8,894 nt of DNA. Source: DATECU01 sp035286745 (GTDB taxonomy: Bacteria; Acidobacteriota; Vicinamibacteria; Fen-336). The stretch is from positions 1-8,894 of the forward strand of contig DATECU010000101.1 of assembly GCA_035286745.1 (NCBI GenBank), given 5' to 3'. The notes below the pieces were generated by a model. That model worked only from the letters and a program-made list of their open reading frames with translations, made no database searches and had not been told where the DNA came from. This document shows positions 6,381-8,894 of the stretch, piece after piece (within the stretch, counting starts at the first letter, position 1; each line of letters opens with the position of its first letter). The position numbers and the translations under genes were made by a program.

Positions 6381-6408
6381 TAGCTGACGGCTGATAGCTG
6401 ACGGCTGC
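6381..6408 (-). repeat. Two tandem 14-bp repeats built of heptamers, right end of element
   Basis: TAGCTGACGGCTGA is followed directly by TAGCTGACGGCTGC, 13 of 14 bases identical. Each unit splits into two heptamers whose reverse complements share TCAGC (one reads GCAGC) with the array at 6198-6225. Confidence 0.8.
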
Positions 6409-6426
6409 CGTTCTTCTGGAATCCCC

Positions 6427-7539
6427 TCAGAAGGTCCACCGCAGCTCGGTCCGGAAGCGCTTGATCCAGTGGTCGCGCTCTTCGGGGTTGGAGCTGTCCT
6501 TGGGCCGCATGATCTGGGCCACCGTGTGGATCGCGGACCCCTGGCCGGCGCGGACGCCGAAGTCGACCCGGTGACCCTCCCAGGCGGTCGCCCAGAAGAA
6601 GTCGTCGCTGTTGTAGGCCGCCACGGTGGCGTCCGGATCCACCCGGGAGTAGACGTACTCGCCACGGCTTCGCGAGCTGACGGTCGAGCCCAGCACCAGG
6701 GCCAGCCAGAACGCCTTGTTGTGAGCTTCCTTCTTGCGGTTCCAGGCGTAGTCGACCACGATCTCGCTGGGGAGCGCCCCATCGCTCCGAATGCGGCCGA
6801 TGAGGTCGATGATCTGATAGTCGTCGGGCACCAGGCCCCCTGGAGTTAGGCGGGAGTTCTGGCGGCGCAGCAAGGGCTCCAGCTCGGCCAGCTGGCGGAA
6901 CTCGAGGTAGGAGGCCCGGAACTCGGCTCGCTGCTTCTGGGAGTGCTTCACGACGGCGGCCGAGACCAGCAGCATGTCCGTCTTGTCGTCGTCGAAGACA
7001 TGACCCCCTCGAGCCCCCAGAGCGGCGAGGGAGAACAACTCCGCTCCCTGGCGGTCGTGGAGGCTCAGGGTGGCGGCGGCGCCCTGGGGACGCAAGTCCC
7101 GATCCCAGAGCATCTCGGTCAGGGGCACCGGCATCACCATGCGCCCGGCGTCGAGCCGGAGCCACTTGAAGAGCTGGAGGCGAGCCGAGGCCAGGTCGAG
7201 ACGAGCTTCGCGGGACTTGTAGTTGTCGCGGAGCAGCGTGAGCTGGGTCGCACCCTCGGGCGGCTTGGTGTTCTCGTCGCTCGAGTAGTTGAGCTCACCG
7301 CCCACCGTGAACTCGAGGCGTTTGAAACTCATCTCCAGGCGCGGGCGCACCTGGCCGCGCCAACGGCCCTGGTCGGGGAGGTCGCCGAACAACTCGCGCG
7401 TCCACTCTCGGCGGAACAGGATGTCGCCCTTCAGCCGGAAGGGATCGTCGGGCTTGTCGAAGTACGCGTCCGGCTCCTGAGCGGGCACCGACCCAGCCCA
7501 GGCGAGAGCGAGACACAGCCCGGCGAGAATTCGCTTCAT
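6427..7539 (-). CDS. Putative outer-membrane porin (Porin_5-like beta-barrel)
   Basis: A 370-residue exported protein. The signal peptide is MKRILAGLCLALAWAGSVPA (1-20), with likely cleavage before QEPDAY. The rest alternates polar and hydrophobic residues with many aromatic and charged strands: LEFTVGGELNYSSDE, ARLDLASARLQLF, RGEYVYSRVD, HRVDFGVRAGQ. It ends FRTELRWTF. A terminal phenylalanine on a short amphipathic strand is the signal by which the BAM complex recognises outer-membrane barrels. The FRLKGDILFRREW opening and overall layout suggest the putative-porin family (Porin_5), with moderate confidence. Length suits a barrel of about 16-18 strands. AAAGAGGTG lies just upstream of the ATG. 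It follows folE by 83 bases on the same strand, so it may be a separate transcript. The solute is unknown. Confidence 0.75.
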   Translation of the reverse strand: MKRILAGLCLALAWAGSVPAQEPDAYFDKPDDPFRLKGDILFRREWTRELFGDLPDQGRWRGQVRPRLEMSFKRLEFTVGGELNYSSDENTKPPEGATQLTLLRDNYKSREARLDLASARLQLFKWLRLDAGRMVMPVPLTEMLWDRDLRPQGAAATLSLHDRQGAELFSLAALGARGGHVFDDDKTDMLLVSAAVVKHSQKQRAEFRASYLEFRQLAELEPLLRRQNSRLTPGGLVPDDYQIIDLIGRIRSDGALPSEIVVDYAWNRKKEAHNKAFWLALVLGSTVSSRSRGEYVYSRVDPDATVAAYNSDDFFWATAWEGHRVDFGVRAGQGSAIHTVAQIMRPKDSSNPEERDHWIKRFRTELRWTF

Positions 7540-7622
7540 GACACCTCTTTCGCGCAGCGGAGACGAGGACGATCTTAGCAGACCCTGGAGCCGATCGCTG
7601 ACTGCTACCGTCTAACGAACCT
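7540..7622 (-). promoter_or_regulatory. Leader region of the putative porin gene
   Basis: Read leftwards, these 83 bases join the folE stop to the porin start. AAAGAGGTGT (7550-7541) is a good ribosome site two to four bases from the ATG. TAAGAT (7577-7572) matches four of six -10 bases, without a recognisable -35. The gap is long enough for an independent promoter, but the sequence does not prove one. Confidence 0.3.
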
Positions 7623-8198
7623 CTACCCCAGACTGCTGTGCTTCTTCTTGATCAGGGACAGGAACTCGTTGCGGGTCTCCAGGCGATGGAAGATGCCGCG
7701 CATGCAGGAGGTCACCGCCACCGAGTTCTGCTTCTCCACCCCGCGCATGATCATGCAGAAGTGCATGGCCTCGATGACCACGCCCACCCCTTTCGGCTTG
7801 ACCTGATCGGCGATGGCGTCCGCGATCTCTACCGTCAGGCGCTCCTGCACCTGCAAGCGGCGGGCGAACATGTCCACCAGGCGCGGGATCTTGGAGAGGC
7901 CCACCACCTTGCCGTCGGGGATGTAGGCCACGTGGGCCTTGCCGAAGAAGGGCAGCAGATGGTGCTCGCAGAGGCTGAAGATGTCGATGTCCTTGATGAT
8001 CACCATCTCGTCGTAGGAGACGGTGAACAGGGCTTCGTTCAGGATCTCCCGCGGGTCCTGGGCGTAGCCCTGGGTCAGGAACTTGAGGGCCTTGGTCACC
8101 CGCTCCGGGGTCTTGAGCAGCCCCTCGCGGTCGGGGTCCTCGCCCAGGCCCTCGAGCAAGGCTCGGATCTGGGTGCCGAGCGTCTGGTCGTCAGTCAC
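7623..8198 (-). CDS. folE: GTP cyclohydrolase I
   Basis: A 191-residue enzyme that opens and rearranges the guanine ring of GTP, giving 7,8-dihydroneopterin triphosphate and formate. This is the first step of tetrahydrofolate synthesis and also feeds queuosine and other pterins. It is cytoplasmic and decameric in the known family. The zinc ligands are present: Cys77 and His80 in [11 protein letters not shown] and Cys148 in [16 protein letters not shown], with catalytic His79 and His146. Helical N-terminal segment [12 protein letters not shown] (23-34) and core [20 protein letters not shown] (100-119) are textbook FolE. Having the cysteine and histidines makes it the zinc-dependent type IA. 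GTG 8198 overlaps the radical SAM stop as GTGA, with GGGAG ten bases upstream; the next Met is residue 65, too late. Co-translation with the upstream gene is likely. The C-terminal KKKHSSLG is slightly longer than the catalytic core needs. Confidence 0.96.
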   Translation of the reverse strand: MTDDQTLGTQIRALLEGLGEDPDREGLLKTPERVTKALKFLTQGYAQDPREILNEALFTVSYDEMVIIKDIDIFSLCEHHLLPFFGKAHVAYIPDGKVVGLSKIPRLVDMFARRLQVQERLTVEIADAIADQVKPKGVGVVIEAMHFCMIMRGVEKQNSVAVTSCMRGIFHRLETRNEFLSLIKKKHSSLG

Positions 8199-8894
8199 CG
8201 CTTTTCTGCTCCCGCAGCAACCGGCTCTCTCACCAGAAGACGGGTGGGAGCCTTGGTCACCGCGCAATTCCGGCAGATGGGCTCGCCCTCGCTGCCCGGC
8301 CGGTCCCAGGTGCGCTGGCGTTGGGCGGCGCGCAGCCGCTCGAAGTTGGGGGACAGCCACACCTCACGCAAGCTCCTGAGCGTCGGGCCGTGGAGGTTAG
8401 GCACCACCGGTCCGCCGTCGATTTCCAGCGTGAAGCCCTGACAGCACGGCATGGTGTGGCGGCCGTCCCAGGTCACCACCATGCGGCGGAAGGGATCCGA
8501 GCACTGGAACTCGGAGGCCGCGAGCTGCCGCCACTCGGCGGCCTTCCAGTGGTGCTCGGCCCCGGCCGGGAAGTAACACTCGGAGATCGACATCCAGTCG
8601 ACTCCCAACTCGCCCTTCCAGAACTCCTCCATGCGGCCGCTGTCCACGTCGGCGGCGTTCAAGCGGGTGCGCACGACCGAGGCCCGGATCCGGCAGTCGG
8701 GGGCGCCCTGGCCGCGGGCCCGGGCTTCGACCGCCGAACGCACCGAACCCAGAAGCACCTCCCAGTTGCCGCCTACTCGCTGCCGCTCGTAGGTCTCCGG
8801 GTCGCAGGCGTCCACCGAGAACATGAGATCGGTGATGCCGGCGGCCACGATCCTGGCGAACAAGTCGGGCTGCTTGCGGGCCAGGCCGTTGCCG
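8195..8894 (-). CDS. Radical SAM/SPASM domain protein, C-terminal part (5' end beyond right edge)
   Basis: 233 residues are visible; the frame is open to the window's last base, so the N-terminal part with the CxxxCxxC cluster site is missing. What remains matches the second half of a radical SAM barrel, [18 protein letters not shown] then [20 protein letters not shown], followed by a SPASM domain. The latter has Cys in SISECYF and FQCSDP, a [13 protein letters not shown] turn, a [15 protein letters not shown] helix and the closing CRNC. SPASM cysteines hold one or two extra iron-sulfur clusters, and family members modify peptides, proteins or sugar-related substrates. A TTG at 8863 could be misread as a start, but the barrel plainly continues upstream. 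It overlaps folE by four bases, so the two are probably translated together. It is not a QueE-type enzyme, which lacks SPASM. The specific reaction is unknown. Confidence 0.85.
   Translation of the reverse strand, partial: GNGLARKQPDLFARIVAAGITDLMFSVDACDPETYERQRVGGNWEVLLGSVRSAVEARARGQGAPDCRIRASVVRTRLNAADVDSGRMEEFWKGELGVDWMSISECYFPAGAEHHWKAAEWRQLAASEFQCSDPFRRMVVTWDGRHTMPCCQGFTLEIDGGPVVPNLHGPTLRSLREVWLSPNFERLRAAQRQRTWDRPGSEGEPICRNCAVTKAPTRLLVREPVAAGAEKR

Larger units (their letters stand above)
6198..6408. repeat. Symmetric intergenic repeat element with inverted heptamer ends and a central hairpin
   Basis: The non-coding space between two convergent genes holds a 211-base structure. At the left, GTCAGCG-type heptamers repeat four times (6198-6225). 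At the right, four heptamers TAGCTGA, CGGCTGA, TAGCTGA, CGGCTGC (6381-6408) read on the other strand as TCAGCTA/TCAGCCG, so both ends carry TCAGCNN units in inverted orientation. A perfect hairpin (6291-6314) lies at the exact midpoint, with 65 and 66 bases on either side. No open frame inside looks like a gene, so a MITE- or REP-like element is a reasonable model. The rest of the intergenic space to 6426 holds nothing else that I see. Confidence 0.6.

Noticed and set aside
6198..6408. CRISPR-like array
   Set aside because: The repeated units are seven bases long and directly adjacent, without unique spacers, and no cas gene is nearby.
6206..7165. A 319-codon minus-strand frame overlapping the porin gene and the repeat element
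   Set aside because: The porin frame has a signal peptide, strand pattern and terminal Phe. This frame has none, and its end is just translated repeat.
7609..7620. attC-like box (GTCTAAC on the plus strand) between folE and the porin gene
   Set aside because: No matching GTTRRRY partner at a suitable distance, no integrase, and no gene-cassette layout.
8195..8894. QueE (7-carboxy-7-deazaguanine synthase) suggested by the neighbouring folE
   Set aside because: The visible C-terminal half carries a SPASM cysteine pattern and is longer than the small QueE enzymes.

Overview
The window is strongly GC-rich, protein-dense bacterial DNA. It encodes an outer-membrane beta-barrel with a signal peptide and a C-terminal phenylalanine, so the organism has two membranes. 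The gene mix is a paired ABC-2 exporter, a DinB-family protein, a small coiled-coil protein, a Porin_5-like barrel and a radical SAM/SPASM protein. It fits a GC-rich environmental lineage such as Acidobacteriota, Rokubacteria/Methylomirabilota or Myxococcota. I cannot place it more closely from sequence alone. I see no tRNA, rRNA, CRISPR array, transposase, phage or plasmid gene.

Layout. (1) Bases 1-78, minus: the first 26 codons of a response-regulator receiver domain leaving the window. (2) 79-451: a 373-base stretch with no gene I can support, holding one hairpin. (3) 452-691, plus: a 79-residue four-cysteine zinc-ribbon protein. It converges on a minus-strand pair, coiled-coil protein (1501 to 1187) then DinB-like protein (1179 to 688). 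The two convergent stop codons share one CTAG. (4) 1502-1610: a 109-base divergent intergenic region with several short palindromes. (5) 1611-6195, plus: a tight five-gene operon of ABC ATPase, ABC-2 permease, ABC ATPase, ABC-2 permease and a signal-peptide-bearing protein of unknown function. (6) 6196-6426: an intergenic element with inverted heptamer arrays at both ends and a perfect 11-bp-stem hairpin at its exact centre. (7) 6427-8894, minus: radical SAM/SPASM protein (cut by the right edge), folE overlapping it by four bases, an 83-base gap, then a putative porin.

How the genes work together. The five-gene operon probably makes one or two ABC-2 transport complexes, each a cytoplasmic ATPase paired with its neighbouring six-helix permease, plus an exported partner. 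Two GTGA/ATGA overlaps and two short gaps argue for joint, partly coupled expression. The substrate is unknown. This cassette is the best candidate for an undescribed system, although each ABC part belongs to a known family. On the minus strand, folE supplies 7,8-dihydroneopterin triphosphate for folate or related pterin/deazaguanine pathways. Its coupling to a SPASM-type radical SAM gene is the other association worth following. The porin may be independent of that pair.
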